This document shows, one piece after another, positions 39,517-48,269 of a DNA stretch of 64,000 nt; position 1 is the first letter of the stretch, and the number at the start of each line of letters is the position of its first letter. The DNA lies in assembly GCF_025574465.1 (NCBI RefSeq), contig NZ_JAOBPP010000011.1, forward strand, positions 36,931-100,930, read 5' to 3'. Source of the DNA: Kordiimonas aestuarii. GTDB taxonomy: Bacteria; Pseudomonadota; Alphaproteobacteria; Sphingomonadales; Kordiimonadaceae. A model generated the notes under the pieces. It was given only the letters and a program-made list of their open reading frames with translations, did not search any database and was not told the DNA's origin. Made by a program: the position numbers and the translations under genes.

Positions 39517-39761
39517 ACCAGTTCTGGCCAACCGTTGCGACCGGCTGGCCCGACCACCCGAATGTAAACAAGCTTTACCAGAAGAAGGTCGAGATCGACC
39601 ACAAGGGCGGCGCGCGCATCGCCACCGCGGGAAGCTGTTCGACCTTGGCCATTTTGTTCGACCTTGGCCCCCTTGTTCGACCTTGGCAAAGACCGGACGC
39701 CACGCTATGCAAAGAGCGGATAAAACAACGGCTACCCGTAGACGAGAGAAGCGAGCGGTGA
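39507..39761 (+). pseudogene. Truncated GSCFA gene
   Basis: Translation gives QGLHQFWPTVATGWPDHPNVNKLYQKKVEIDHKGGARIATAGSC, aligned with residues of the intact gene at 37404 (QGRHQFWRTAARGWPDRPDLKKLYRRKFKIALKGGELVATAGSC). The similarity stops exactly at the GSC of the family motif, where a 19-bp-period tandem repeat (TGTTCGACCTTGGCC, three copies from 39636) takes over. No start codon is visible. It is a gene fragment destroyed by repeat expansion or recombination. Confidence 0.8.
39636..39687. repeat. 19-bp-period tandem repeat in the GSCFA fragment
   Basis: TGTTCGACCTTGGCC occurs at 39636, 39655 and 39674 with 4-base spacers. It begins at the Cys codon of the GSCFA motif, where homology to the intact gene ends. 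Confidence 0.9.
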
Positions 39762-39822
39762 CAACCAAAGGCGAAAAAAAGCGGGTCGCCCTGTTATCAT
39801 GGCCTGGCGGGAGAAAGCGCCC

Positions 39823-40569
39823 TCACCACTCGACATAGCCGCAGAAGTGTTTCTGGTCCGATTTTTTGGCGCGGTAGACAAGCTGTGCGGCGCGGCCGCC
39901 TTCCTTGGGGCGCAGCATTTGCTGGACCATGAAAATCAGCCGCTTGCCAACGCTGCCGGTGACGCTGTCAAGCTTGATGGTATATTCGCTGATCGGCTTG
40001 GCGGGCGATTTGGGCGTGAAAGTGCCGAACCATGACTGATCCTCCTTGTTATAGGTCATTTTCACGCTTTCAGTGGTGTTGTCGATCGTACAGTTTGTGG
40101 CCTCCTCAAGCGAGTGCAGATAAGCCTTGTAATTGGCCATGGTTGGCTCGGCACAGAAGGTGATGGCTGGTGCGGCCTGCATCCGGATGACCTGTTCTTC
40201 AAGACCGCTGAGCTTGCCCTGCACCGACAGCACCTTGATGTGGCGGTCGATATCCTTCACCTCGGGCGTGACACACATCGGATGTTCCTGCCATTCTTCG
40301 GCGGTACGACTTTTGAACATGCGCAAAAGCATGTCGTTCACCCGGCTGTCACTTTTTCGCGCTGTCACCCTCGACACAAAAAAAGCACAGACCATGTCAA
40401 AGCCGCTGCCCGTATAGGAGCAAGATGCAGACAGCGACGCCGGATATTCGCTGCGCTGCAATGACAGCTCATGGAGGACCGGCGGCGGTGCGCGTTTCGC
40501 CGCGGGCGCTTGTGCGGCGGCGGCGGTGGTCATCACACATGCCGCCAGAAAAACAATCAAGAATCGCAT
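39823..40569 (-). CDS. Secreted protein of unknown function
   Basis: A 248-residue protein with a signal peptide (MRFLIVFLAACVMTTAAAAQA), a Pro/Ala stretch, then a mixed fold with several Cys (ASCSYTG... MVCAFF... HPMCVTPEV... TFCAEPTM... ATNCTIDN... HFCGYVEW). Six spaced Cys suggest disulfide bonds in the periplasm. No named family recognised. It is a single gene between the GSCFA fragment and the phage-like early remnant. Confidence 0.7.
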   Translation of the reverse strand: MRFLIVFLAACVMTTAAAAQAPAAKRAPPPVLHELSLQRSEYPASLSASCSYTGSGFDMVCAFFVSRVTARKSDSRVNDMLLRMFKSRTAEEWQEHPMCVTPEVKDIDRHIKVLSVQGKLSGLEEQVIRMQAAPAITFCAEPTMANYKAYLHSLEEATNCTIDNTTESVKMTYNKEDQSWFGTFTPKSPAKPISEYTIKLDSVTGSVGKRLIFMVQQMLRPKEGGRAAQLVYRAKKSDQKHFCGYVEW

Positions 40570-40656
40570 AAATCATCCTACCCCTTATGACACCATGCCG
40601 GAACCATAGCGCACATTCTTTTGCGATGTCATAGCCCATTTGGGTGATAGTTTCCA

Positions 40657-41199
40657 TTAAATCGACAATGTTATCAGGGCCGCCAGCCACCGCAGCGCGG
40701 CCTCATAACGGCGCTTGAATGTCCAGCGGGATAGCGAAAGCCCCGTGCTGCGCCTGACCCGCGCCCAAGGAATGCGTCCGCCGGTTTCGCCATCCTGGTG
40801 CCAGGCGGCGAAAAAGACAATCCTGCGGTCTTCCTTGTCCGGCAACAACTGCAGCAGATCAAGCGTTGGCTGCATCGCATCCACCTCCTGCGCGGTGATC
40901 CGCACCCGCGCCCGCGCCTGAAAGCTGGTCAACCCCTGAGATGCGTAGGTGGCGCTGTCTGCCAGCATCCCGGGCCACATGCTGCCGCGCAGTTGCAGAA
41001 AGCCGCGCTCCCGGTCCGGCAGGCGGCGCAGGGTCCAGCTCGCACAGACCAGACGGTCTTCCAGCAGCCGCACCAACGCGTCCTTGTCCGGCCTGCCGCC
41101 GCCCTGCGCGCGGATAGCCTTCGCGGTTTCCGCCAGCGCGCGGCGGCCGATACTCAGGGTTTCATCACCGGATTTTTTCCGCAACACTTTGGCCTGCAT
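40657..41199 (-). CDS. DUF6362-like phage protein
   Basis: A 180-residue protein starting MQAKVLRKK, preceded by AGAGGA. LVRLLEDRLVCASWTLRRLPDRERGFLQLRGSMWPGM and the C-terminal IPWARVRRSTGLSLSRWTFKRRYEAALRWLA, a helix-turn-helix-like block, resemble the phage/prophage family DUF6362. It is preceded by the DUF1376 gene on the same strand, with a 29-base gap. Often found next to phage repressors in alphaproteobacteria; its role is probably in early gene control. Confidence 0.7.
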   Translation of the reverse strand: MQAKVLRKKSGDETLSIGRRALAETAKAIRAQGGGRPDKDALVRLLEDRLVCASWTLRRLPDRERGFLQLRGSMWPGMLADSATYASQGLTSFQARARVRITAQEVDAMQPTLDLLQLLPDKEDRRIVFFAAWHQDGETGGRIPWARVRRSTGLSLSRWTFKRRYEAALRWLAALITLSI

Positions 41200-41228
41200 G
41201 CCTGTCCTCTCTTGCTGTGTGTTGTGCC

Positions 41229-42266
41229 TTACGGGCGTCGCCACCGCCAGCGGGCGGCATAATCGTCCATAATGCTTTTGGGGATACGGTCGTTGATGCT
41301 GTGGCGCGGGTCGGGGCCCAGGCCTGCCACCTTAAAATGTGGGTTGTCCGGACCGATGGCCCAGTTCTGGCTCAGGTAATCACCGCGAAACCGGCTGTTG
41401 GCGTCACCAAGGAACAGCCGCCAGTCAGCTTCGCTTGCCGGGTTGAAAATACGCTTGCTGGGGGCGGGCGGGTGGTTTTCCGCATGAGCCTTGCCGCTGG
41501 CCACGGCCCCAAGCCGCGCGTCGCGGGCCTCCAGCACCGCCGCCGTGTAATAGGCCAGGCTTTTCGGCACCCGGCCGGTGCGCGCCACCTCCCGCGTGGC
41601 AATGCGGCGCAGGGTGGGCAGGATGTCGGCCTCCATACAGGCACCTGCCGCCTCCCACTCATGCACCACAGTGCCATCAATATTTATTTCAGAAATGCCC
41701 GCAGCAGCAGCAAGCCGGGCAGCAGGGGTGTCCACTGCTGCTGCTTCTGGTTTTGGAGTCTGGATTCTGGTTTTGGCTGGCAGCTTTTCGCCATACCCAC
41801 CGCCAGTGGTTTTGCTGGCATTTGGTTCCGGGGTTTCACCACGCTCATCAGCCCCGGCATCAACCCCGGCATCACCCCCGGCATCACCCCCGATGTTATG
41901 CCCGACGCTACCGCCGGCCGGGCGCCCCTTCGCCGCCTTGGCACGACCACCTTTGGCGCCATTGGCGCGGTTTTTTGCCACCCGCGCCTCAACGCCCTTA
42001 TAGACATCCGTCAGCTTTTTCTGCCGCCACAAGCCGCCTTCCACGGTGAAAAATTCCATCAGTGTGGGCCGCAACTTCTTCCAGCGCAGCCTGGTCACCC
42101 CCACAGTGCGGGCCAGGGTGCGGTCACAGTCCTTCAGCGCGCAGCCGCGCGTGCGCCACGCGCACATCAGCAGCAGCAGGTAAGCCCCATGCTCCTCCGC
42201 CGTCAGGTGGCGGGTATCGGCAAGGTAAGCATCGGTGAACAGCGGTAATGCGGGAAACTCAGCCAA
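41229..42266 (-). CDS. DUF1376 (YdaU-like) phage replication-region protein
   Basis: A 345-residue protein. Residues 1-90 (ALPLFTDAYLADTRHLTAEEHGAYLLLLMCAWRTRGCALKDCDRTLARTVGVTRLRWKKLRPTLMEFF) are a DUF1376 domain, seen in prophage early regions. Next comes a basic segment (RVAKNRANGAKGGRAKAAKG) and a low-complexity Gly-Asp-Ala tract encoded by a 12-bp tandem repeat, then a C-terminal region with PASEADWRLFLGDANSRFRGDYLSQNWAIGPDNP. It is divergent from the repressor and shares operator-like palindromes with it. Confidence 0.85.
   Translation of the reverse strand: MAEFPALPLFTDAYLADTRHLTAEEHGAYLLLLMCAWRTRGCALKDCDRTLARTVGVTRLRWKKLRPTLMEFFTVEGGLWRQKKLTDVYKGVEARVAKNRANGAKGGRAKAAKGRPAGGSVGHNIGGDAGGDAGVDAGADERGETPEPNASKTTGGGYGEKLPAKTRIQTPKPEAAAVDTPAARLAAAAGISEINIDGTVVHEWEAAGACMEADILPTLRRIATREVARTGRVPKSLAYYTAAVLEARDARLGAVASGKAHAENHPPAPSKRIFNPASEADWRLFLGDANSRFRGDYLSQNWAIGPDNPHFKVAGLGPDPRHSINDRIPKSIMDDYAARWRWRRP
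41838..41886. repeat. 12-bp coding tandem repeat
   Basis: CCCCGGCATCAN is repeated about three to four times; on the minus strand it encodes the GDAGGDAGVDAG tract of the DUF1376 protein. Multiples of 12 keep the frame. Confidence 0.8.
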
Positions 42267-42412
42267 GAGGCAGCCCTCCCGCGCACCGGGCGTCGTGGCC
42301 AGTTACACAGCGCGCAAGAAACCCTGCCTTTTCACCCTGCCATCTAGCGCCCGGACATCGCCGGGGGCCAGTGCGGCTTACAATAGTATTTGACACGTTC
42401 ATGGATATATGA

Positions 42413-42427
42413 TTACGTTATTCGTAA
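42413..42427. promoter_or_regulatory. Operator-like palindrome O1
   Basis: TTACG-TTATT-CGTAA, a perfect 5-bp inverted repeat with 5-base spacer in the divergent region between the DUF1376 and repressor genes. Confidence 0.7.
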
Positions 42428-42443
42428 CTTAATGCAAGATAAA

Positions 42444-42458
42444 TTACGTTAAATGTAA
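42444..42458. promoter_or_regulatory. Operator-like palindrome O2
   Basis: TTACG-TTAAA-TGTAA, one mismatch from O1 in the arms, 31 bases (about three helical turns) from O1. Confidence 0.65.
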
Positions 42459-42496
42459 ATCATGTGATCTATATACCACGTAATGCAGGAAGCAAC

Positions 42497-43189
42497 ATGC
42501 CAACACAGGACTGGATGCGGGCTGCCCTGAAGGAAAAGGGCCATAAGCTTAAGGATGTCGCGGCGGCACTGAATGTTCCGCCCCCGCGCATCACTGATAT
42601 TTTGACCGGCAAACGAGGTGTTCAGTCGGACGAGGTTGAGCGCCTCGCTGATATGATCGGCATTTCGCCGCGATCGCTGCTCAGAAGCCTTGAAGACGGC
42701 AAGCTGACCATCGTGCCCGGCGACGAGGGCGCCCCGCGCGTGCCAGTTGTCGGCCAACTGACGGGCGACGGTACGCTCACACCCCTGCCCGAGGATTTTC
42801 CTTTCACAACGGTCGCGCCGCCGCCGGACGCCGAAACCAGCGAAGGCCTCTCGTGTTATATTATGGGGGACACCTCGATGGGCAGCCTGGTGGCACAAGG
42901 CAGCCTTGTCATCACCGCCGACCCCAAGGTGCATTATGCACCGATCGTGCCGGGGGCACTGTTCGTGCTGAAGCTTTCGGACGGGCGGCAAGTGCTGCGC
43001 CAGTATGTCAAAACAGCAGGTGGGCAGGATATGCTGCGCGCCGCCAGCGACGCAGACGAACCGTCAGAAAGTTTCCCGTTTTCCATCCTGCCTGATGCGC
43101 TGTCGCCCAAAGCACACAAGGGCCTTGGCGTGGGGGATATTGTGGGCGGCGTGATGTGGGTTCACACGCGGCTGATCAAGCCACATTAA
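42497..43189 (+). CDS. Phage-type repressor (HTH + S24-like)
   Basis: A 230-residue CI/LexA-like protein. Residues ~8-62 form an XRE-type helix-turn-helix (LKEKGHKLKDVAAALNVPPPRITDILTGKRGVQSDEVERLADMIGISPRSLLRSLE). The C-terminal ~110 residues are S24-like: CYIMGDTSMGSLVAQGSLVITADP, with a Ser in the position of the nucleophile, and LFVLKLSDGRQVLRQYV with a candidate Lys. The usual GDSM core is altered to GDTSM, so self-cleavage is uncertain. Start 42497 follows AGGA. Four palindromes (O1-O4) are its probable sites. Confidence 0.85.
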   Translation: MPTQDWMRAALKEKGHKLKDVAAALNVPPPRITDILTGKRGVQSDEVERLADMIGISPRSLLRSLEDGKLTIVPGDEGAPRVPVVGQLTGDGTLTPLPEDFPFTTVAPPPDAETSEGLSCYIMGDTSMGSLVAQGSLVITADPKVHYAPIVPGALFVLKLSDGRQVLRQYVKTAGGQDMLRAASDADEPSESFPFSILPDALSPKAHKGLGVGDIVGGVMWVHTRLIKPH

Positions 43190-43941
43190 GGTGCAGGCTG
43201 TCCGGCAAGGACCGCGTTCACCATGTCAACCAAGGCACGGCCGGACACCGTGCGTTTGCACCTGACGCGCATGTCAACTGTCACAAAGGGCTCATCGTCA
43301 AGACGCACAAGGTCTTCCTCAAGGCCGGGTTCATTCGCCAGCGCCAACTCGCCAAGCGGGATGGCCTGCACCCGGCCGGAGCGCAGCATGGCAATCAAGC
43401 TTTGGAAATTGGGCGCATAGGTGCGTTCCAGCGCGCCAAAAAGCACCCGCCCGGTGATAACATCCGCGCCATCGATGGTGCCATAACTTGTCAGCTCGTG
43501 GTACGAGGTGATGCCGCTTGACTTCAGCACATAGACCCAGAACGGGCTGCTATAAAACACATCCGAGACAATGTCTGGCTCCCCCTCACCATTGCTCGGG
43601 GCAATGATACAGGCATTCTGGCTTGAGCCATAAAGACTGAGCGCGCGCTTGAGCGGCACATAGCGCACCTGCACGGGCATATCCACCCGGTCCAGAAGGC
43701 TGAACATCGTCTGCTCCGCCGGGGTGGTGCCCGCCTGCTCGCCGCTGAAGCTCCGGTTGTCGTTTCTATAATAGCCGATGGGCCGGTAAAGCGTGATCGC
43801 CTCTTTCTCAGGCGCGTCCTCGCTCCGCCCCTGAAAAGCCAAAACCGCGGGCCCGGCGGCCACCATCAAACCCTGCAGCGCAATGAGGCCCGCTACAAAA
43901 CCCCACCTGGCAACCCTGCTGGCACTTCGCCGTCTTTGCAT
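43186..43941 (-). CDS. Periplasmic binding-like protein
   Basis: A 251-residue secreted protein. N-terminal anchor or signal: RVARWGFVAGLIALQGLMVAAGPAVLAFQ. The core follows the SBP_bac_3 pattern (RVDMPVQVRYVPLKRALSLYGSSQNACIIAPSNGEGEPDIVSDVFYSSPFWVYVLKSSGITSYHELTSYGTIDGADVITGR...). Start 43941 has GGAGG upstream. It is convergent with the repressor by 4 overlapping bases. The two palindromes O3/O4 lie 86-134 bases upstream of its start codon, so the repressor may control it. Confidence 0.75.
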   Translation of the reverse strand: MQRRRSASRVARWGFVAGLIALQGLMVAAGPAVLAFQGRSEDAPEKEAITLYRPIGYYRNDNRSFSGEQAGTTPAEQTMFSLLDRVDMPVQVRYVPLKRALSLYGSSQNACIIAPSNGEGEPDIVSDVFYSSPFWVYVLKSSGITSYHELTSYGTIDGADVITGRVLFGALERTYAPNFQSLIAMLRSGRVQAIPLGELALANEPGLEEDLVRLDDEPFVTVDMRVRCKRTVSGRALVDMVNAVLAGQPAP

Positions 43942-44026
43942 ACCACCTCCGAACCCCGAGTTTTGGTTATACCACCCAAAACCATCGCAAGAAACCAAGC
44001 AGAGATTATAAAATCGATTGCATTAA

Positions 44027-44041
44027 TTTCGTTTTTCGTAA
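44027..44041. promoter_or_regulatory. Operator-like palindrome O3
   Basis: TTTCG-TTTTT-CGTAA, one mismatch from the O1 pattern, in the AT-rich region upstream of the binding-like gene at 43186-43941. Confidence 0.6.
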
Positions 44042-44060
44042 TTTTATCATTGACTATAAA

Positions 44061-44075
44061 TTACAATATTCGTAA
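44061..44075. promoter_or_regulatory. Operator-like palindrome O4
   Basis: TTACA-ATATT-CGTAA; extended arms AAATTAC / GTAATTT are perfect. It is 34 bases from O3, similar to the O1-O2 spacing of 31. Confidence 0.65.
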
Positions 44076-44434
44076 TTTTATCTCACCAGCACCGACAGGA
44101 GCGGTGGGGAACAGGCAAGACCACGCCCCGGCGTGGCCCGGCTTAAAACCCCCGGGGATTTGGGCAACGGTTGCCCCCAAACCGGCCCAAACGCCACCCC
44201 GCGGTTATGCAAGGCGACAAAGCCCCGCATAGCCCCCACTGCCCCATTCGGCAGCTGGTGTTCGCAACAGGCTTCCCCGCCGCGCCCCTGCGTGGGCCGG
44301 GCAGGTGGCAAGCGCGAACCTTGGTGCAGCACATGCGGCGCCACGACGGGCGAGGTTTCCTCCCGCCTCGCCCGTCAGGCGTCCGCCAGGAAAAGGACCA
44401 GCCATTGCCGCCAACGCAGCCCCCCCATGCAACG
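44076..44434. other. GC-rich intergenic region
   Basis: About 360 bases after the operators. Several frames are open in this GC-rich stretch on both strands, but none has a ribosome binding site or recognisable protein; I see nothing firm. Confidence 0.3.
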
Positions 44435-44851
44435 ATGCAGGCGGCAGCGCGTCTTCTGGGGCGGCAGCATCACTGGCGGCTGGCGAAACAGCTGGCCCCC
44501 GGCATCACCCCCGACCTCCTGCGCGGCTGGTTTCAGGAATTTTTCATGGAAGGACAGCGCCTGCCCGCGAGCCCCACGCGGCGCATGCTGTGGCTCGTGG
44601 AAGTGCGTGCCGGTTTCCAAATCCGGCGGGACAGCCTATCGGTACTGCTGGTCAGTGCCGCCATCTGGCGCGAGGCCACACGCATCCGCCGCTATAAACG
44701 CCTGCACCGCAAACTGCGACTGATTGACAAAACCACCCTCACGCCTATTGTCGGCCCCGCCGATGGTCCCCGCAAGGGGATAACAGGGAATTCGGCGCAG
44801 GCGGCCAGGCGTGCCGCCCGCAACAGTCCGAAGCTGCCCCCGCAACTGTAA
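44435..44851 (+). CDS. Possible helical protein, 3' end fused into a riboswitch
   Basis: A 138-residue frame (MQAAARLLGRQHHWRLAKQLAPGITPDLLRGWFQEFFMEGQRLPASPTRRMLWLVEVRAGFQIRRDSLSVLLVSAAIWREATRIRRYKRL...). Composition is amphipathic helix with many Arg. No ribosome binding site is evident. The last ~30 codons overlap the cobalamin riboswitch, so the natural C-terminus was probably lost when sequences were joined. No family recognised; low confidence that it is expressed. Confidence 0.35.
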   Translation: MQAAARLLGRQHHWRLAKQLAPGITPDLLRGWFQEFFMEGQRLPASPTRRMLWLVEVRAGFQIRRDSLSVLLVSAAIWREATRIRRYKRLHRKLRLIDKTTLTPIVGPADGPRKGITGNSAQAARRAARNSPKLPPQL

Positions 44852-44942
44852 GCGGTGAAGGCCGAACATGATGCCACTGCCGGTCGACCCGGCGGGAAGG
44901 CGTTCGGCCCCTGCCCGCGAGCCAGGAGACCTACCACCGGCT
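44761..44942 (+). ncRNA. Cobalamin (B12) riboswitch
   Basis: All main landmarks of the cobalamin aptamer are in order: GGATAACAGGGAA (L5/P4 region), GCCCCCGCAACTGTAAGCGG (the B12-box-like core), GCCACTG, GGCGGGAAGGC, and GCGAGCCAGGAGACCTACC at the 3' end. The aptamer binds adenosylcobalamin and represses the downstream gene. About 45 bases separate it from the start codon of the truncated thioesterase gene. It is unusual in front of this kind of gene. Confidence 0.93.
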
Positions 44943-44988
44943 TGGCCCAACTCATGAAACCGTTCGGGGTGAACGGCGAGGACAAACC

Positions 44989-45378
<390 letters not shown>

Positions 45379-46149
45379 CTGCACCCGGGCAGGCGCAAAC
45401 CGGCTGTTTTTCGGGCCTTTTCTCCCACCCTTTGGACGGGCCCACCGGGAACAGCCAGTGACTTTATCGCGCTGCCGGGCCGAGGGATCGGCTGGTGACC
45501 AAGCCGGGGACGACGCCTTGCCCTTGTTGGGCGAAATCCCCGGCTTACCTTCTCCCGCCGCGCCGAGATATTTTCCCAGACATTTATCGCTTTAGTTTAG
45601 TGATTTCACTTATTGGTGATCAGGGTCAAACTTCCCTTTCGCCCGGTTATGTCATCAGCGATACTGTGCACCGGGCCAATGTTTATTACCCCATCATCGC
45701 AAATATTGGCCCGTAGGCGCTTGCGCGCGCGAAAGCAATGGCGCCGGGGGCTGCGGCCCGGAAAAGCCCAGCCCCCATGCCTTGCCTTTCCCCGCTTTTT
45801 CGCCGCGTCGAAAAGCGCCACAGGCGCGTGCTGGCACCCCCTTGATACCCCATATAAAACAAACGGCGCCCGCAGGGGACGCCGTTATCCAAGGAAAGCA
45901 GAATTTCTAGTATAACGGGTCTTTTGTACCCGCTTGGTATCCTCGCTCATGCCGCTGCTCGGGCCGTTATGGTCTTTTCGCCGCTGGAGCTGTCATCACT
46001 CGGTGCTTGGTATGCTGACCATACGCACCCGGGACTGCGGCGTCTCGGCTCCTGCGACAAAACGCACCGCGCTTGCGGTAAACAGAAGGTTATATCTGTA
46101 ACCAATTGTCATGCAGGTGGCGGATGGCGCCCCCCCCCCGGCCCCGGCC
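45379..46149. other. Long noncoding stretch, nothing recognised
   Basis: About 770 bases. Short frames exist on both strands, none with support. An AACGGCG / CGCCGTT hairpin near 45863-45888 lacks a T-run. This may be decayed sequence belonging to the broken thioesterase locus. Confidence 0.4.
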
Positions 46150-46965
46150 TCAGGGCTTGGCCTGGTCCCCGCTTTGGCCCCCACCCACAGCAGGCAGAAA
46201 CCGTGGCGTTACACCCTGTGCTTCAAACAGCGCCTCAAGCGCCTGCCGGTGGTGCCTGTTCGCCAGCACGCCATTAACCGCCCCAACAAAAGCGATGTTT
46301 TCCGCCGTCCGGTGGCAGACAATCCCCACGCCAACCTTGATCAGCGCGAGGGTCGGGTTATAAGGCGGCAGGGATTCCCCCATGACATCAAACACAAAAA
46401 TATTGTCCGGCAACGAGCCGGACATATGATCAACCCGACCGGCAAGCAGCATCCGCGCCTTGGTGGTTTCGTCGGTCGTGGGGACAAATGTCGCGCCATA
46501 TTGCGCCAGGACATTGGGCAACGCCGACCCGTTTGGAAACGCGACCATCTTACCGGCAAGCTGTTCAAGCCGTTCAAGCGGGGCCTGACCGGGCTGGCTG
46601 AAAATATGGCTCTCCACCAGAACCATCGGCATGGTCTCTATATAACCCGCTACATCAAGGATATCATTGCCGCGTTTGAGATGGTCTATATTGCCCGGAT
46701 AGAGGCAGCTTCTGTCCCGCGCATCAAACTCGACCTTCGCGCGTTTGTACGGCAGCGCCAGATAGGGCTTGCTGTCCGGGATCTGCGTCAGCACATAGGT
46801 AACGAGGTCGTTATAAAAACCTGAACCATCAAGCGCGAGCGTCATGCCCCAGCCCGTACCAAAAACGGCATCCTCGGGCTCGTCACTGACGGGCTGCGCA
46901 AGGCAACTGCCTGCGCCCACGAGGAACACCACAAAGCTGGCCAGCATGATTTTAGATATTTTCAA
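46150..46965 (-). CDS. Periplasmic binding-like protein
   Basis: A 271-residue secreted protein with signal peptide (MKISKIMLASFVVFLVGAGSCLA). The pattern GTGWGMTLALDGSGFYNDLVTYVLTQIPDSKPYLALPYKRAKVEFDARDRSCLYP, then LEQLAGKMVAFPNGSALPNVLAQYGATFVPTTDETTKARMLLAGRVDHMSGSLPD is SBP_bac_3-like. It is a tandem paralogue of the gene at 47038-48006 (shared ALDGSGFYND / AQDGSGFYND and IVCHRT). No transporter is adjacent, so a sensory or binding role in the periplasm is likely. Confidence 0.8.
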   Translation of the reverse strand: MKISKIMLASFVVFLVGAGSCLAQPVSDEPEDAVFGTGWGMTLALDGSGFYNDLVTYVLTQIPDSKPYLALPYKRAKVEFDARDRSCLYPGNIDHLKRGNDILDVAGYIETMPMVLVESHIFSQPGQAPLERLEQLAGKMVAFPNGSALPNVLAQYGATFVPTTDETTKARMLLAGRVDHMSGSLPDNIFVFDVMGESLPPYNPTLALIKVGVGIVCHRTAENIAFVGAVNGVLANRHHRQALEALFEAQGVTPRFLPAVGGGQSGDQAKP

Positions 46966-47037
46966 TCACATTTACCTTCCCCGACCCGTGGGAGAATAGT
47001 GCCTGGCAGACAGACCCGAAACAGTTTTTTTGCCGTG

Positions 47038-48006
47038 TTACGGCGTTGCCCGGCCGTTGCCATGCCCAAGACCGGTGGGCATGGCATGCACATGCGCCAC
47101 CTTGGCAACCCGCCCAGCACCCCGTCCCGCCGCCGGGGCAATGTCGTTGAGACTGATCTCGTCCCCATTGCTCTCGCCAGCATCATGCCAGATGCCCGCG
47201 CGCTCAAGCCGCGTCTGGTAGGCAGGGTTTGCATTCATCTCGGTGATACGTTGATCCATCGCCTTGATGAAGGTTTGTGTCTCCGGTGTGCGGTGGCACA
47301 CAATGCCGATACCGGTCTCAAGAAAACGCAGTCTTTCATCAAATGTCGGCAGGGGTTCCTGCAGCGCATCAAACACCAGCACGGCATCCGGCAGCATGGC
47401 GGTGATATAGTCCACCCGCGCAGTCAGCAGCATGCGGGCCTTGTCTGTCTCATCATGTACTGCAATCAGCTCCGCCCCCGTGCCCGCAAGCACGGCATGC
47501 ATCACCGAGCCAGACGGCACCGCCACGGTTTTGCCCTTGAGGTCCGCCAGCACGCGCGGCGGCTTTTCGCCCCTGCGCGCAAAAATATGGGTGCGCGTGG
47601 TGAAAAGCGGGCGTGTCTCTATAAGGTCTGGCGTACTCTCCACATGCTGGCCCGCGGTCAATATGGCAACTGCACTGGGGTAAAGGCAGGCGCTGTCATG
47701 CGCCAGAAAGCGTGATTTCGCCCGCCGGTAGGGCATCAACTGGTAGGACGCTTTCAACGGGAAGTCGTCCATCAGGTCGTGGACCACGTCGTTATAAAAA
47801 CCGCTACCGTCCTGCGCCAATGTATAGCCCCAGACCGTACCGAAGATTGTCGTCCCGGCTGTGGCCTCGCGTGCCTGGGCCGCCGGGTTTTCCGCCCTCG
47901 CTTCAACAAATGTCAAAAACAAAAACACAAGCGCGGTCACCCCCGACCCCGCAGCAAACAATTTACGCAACAATATACACACCCATACCTTTACCAAGGG
48001 CTTCAT
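47038..48006 (-). CDS. Periplasmic binding-like protein (tandem paralogue)
   Basis: A 322-residue secreted protein. The N-terminus has a long hydrophobic signal (ITAL-type FAAGSGVTALVFLFLTFVEARA). GTVWGYTLAQDGSGFYNDVVHDLMDDFPLKASYQLMPYRRAKSRFLAHDSACLYP and LKGKTVAVPSGSVMHAVLAGTGAELIAVHDETDKARMLLTARVDYITAMLPD align with the downstream gene at 46150-46965. The C-terminal ~45 residues are Gly/Ala/His-rich and absent from the paralogue. The two genes are 72 bases apart and probably co-transcribed. Confidence 0.8.
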   Translation of the reverse strand: MKPLVKVWVCILLRKLFAAGSGVTALVFLFLTFVEARAENPAAQAREATAGTTIFGTVWGYTLAQDGSGFYNDVVHDLMDDFPLKASYQLMPYRRAKSRFLAHDSACLYPSAVAILTAGQHVESTPDLIETRPLFTTRTHIFARRGEKPPRVLADLKGKTVAVPSGSVMHAVLAGTGAELIAVHDETDKARMLLTARVDYITAMLPDAVLVFDALQEPLPTFDERLRFLETGIGIVCHRTPETQTFIKAMDQRITEMNANPAYQTRLERAGIWHDAGESNGDEISLNDIAPAAGRGAGRVAKVAHVHAMPTGLGHGNGRATP

Positions 48007-48098
48007 ACACGCGCGGCTCCCCTGTCCCCCCGGACAAAAAACTGCGCAGCCCTGCCTAAGCGGCAGAAATTAGGCCAGGGCGCGGGCGGCATGCAATG

Positions 48099-48134
48099 AA
48101 AAAGGCGGAAACTGGGAGATTTTTCCGCCTTTTT
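48099..48134. terminator. Bidirectional terminator
   Basis: AAAAAGGCGGAAA and TTTTCCGCCTTTTT arms with a short loop (CTGGGAGAT). It separates the binding-protein genes from the TetR gene. Confidence 0.85.
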
Positions 48135-48269
48135 GGCCTGGTAGCAACGAAATTTCCCGCGCGGATTTGATATTGCAGCCCCCACGCGCATTTGCGAATG
48201 ATAGGCCGCTCGCATGACAACGATTGCATAAGCAACATTATGTCGCGCTACGCGAGAGAGAATCAGCCC

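Noticed and set aside
45379..46149. Second half of the thioesterase in the downstream noncoding stretch
   Set aside because: I looked for the usual strand motifs of the hotdog C-terminal half in the three plus frames and saw none.
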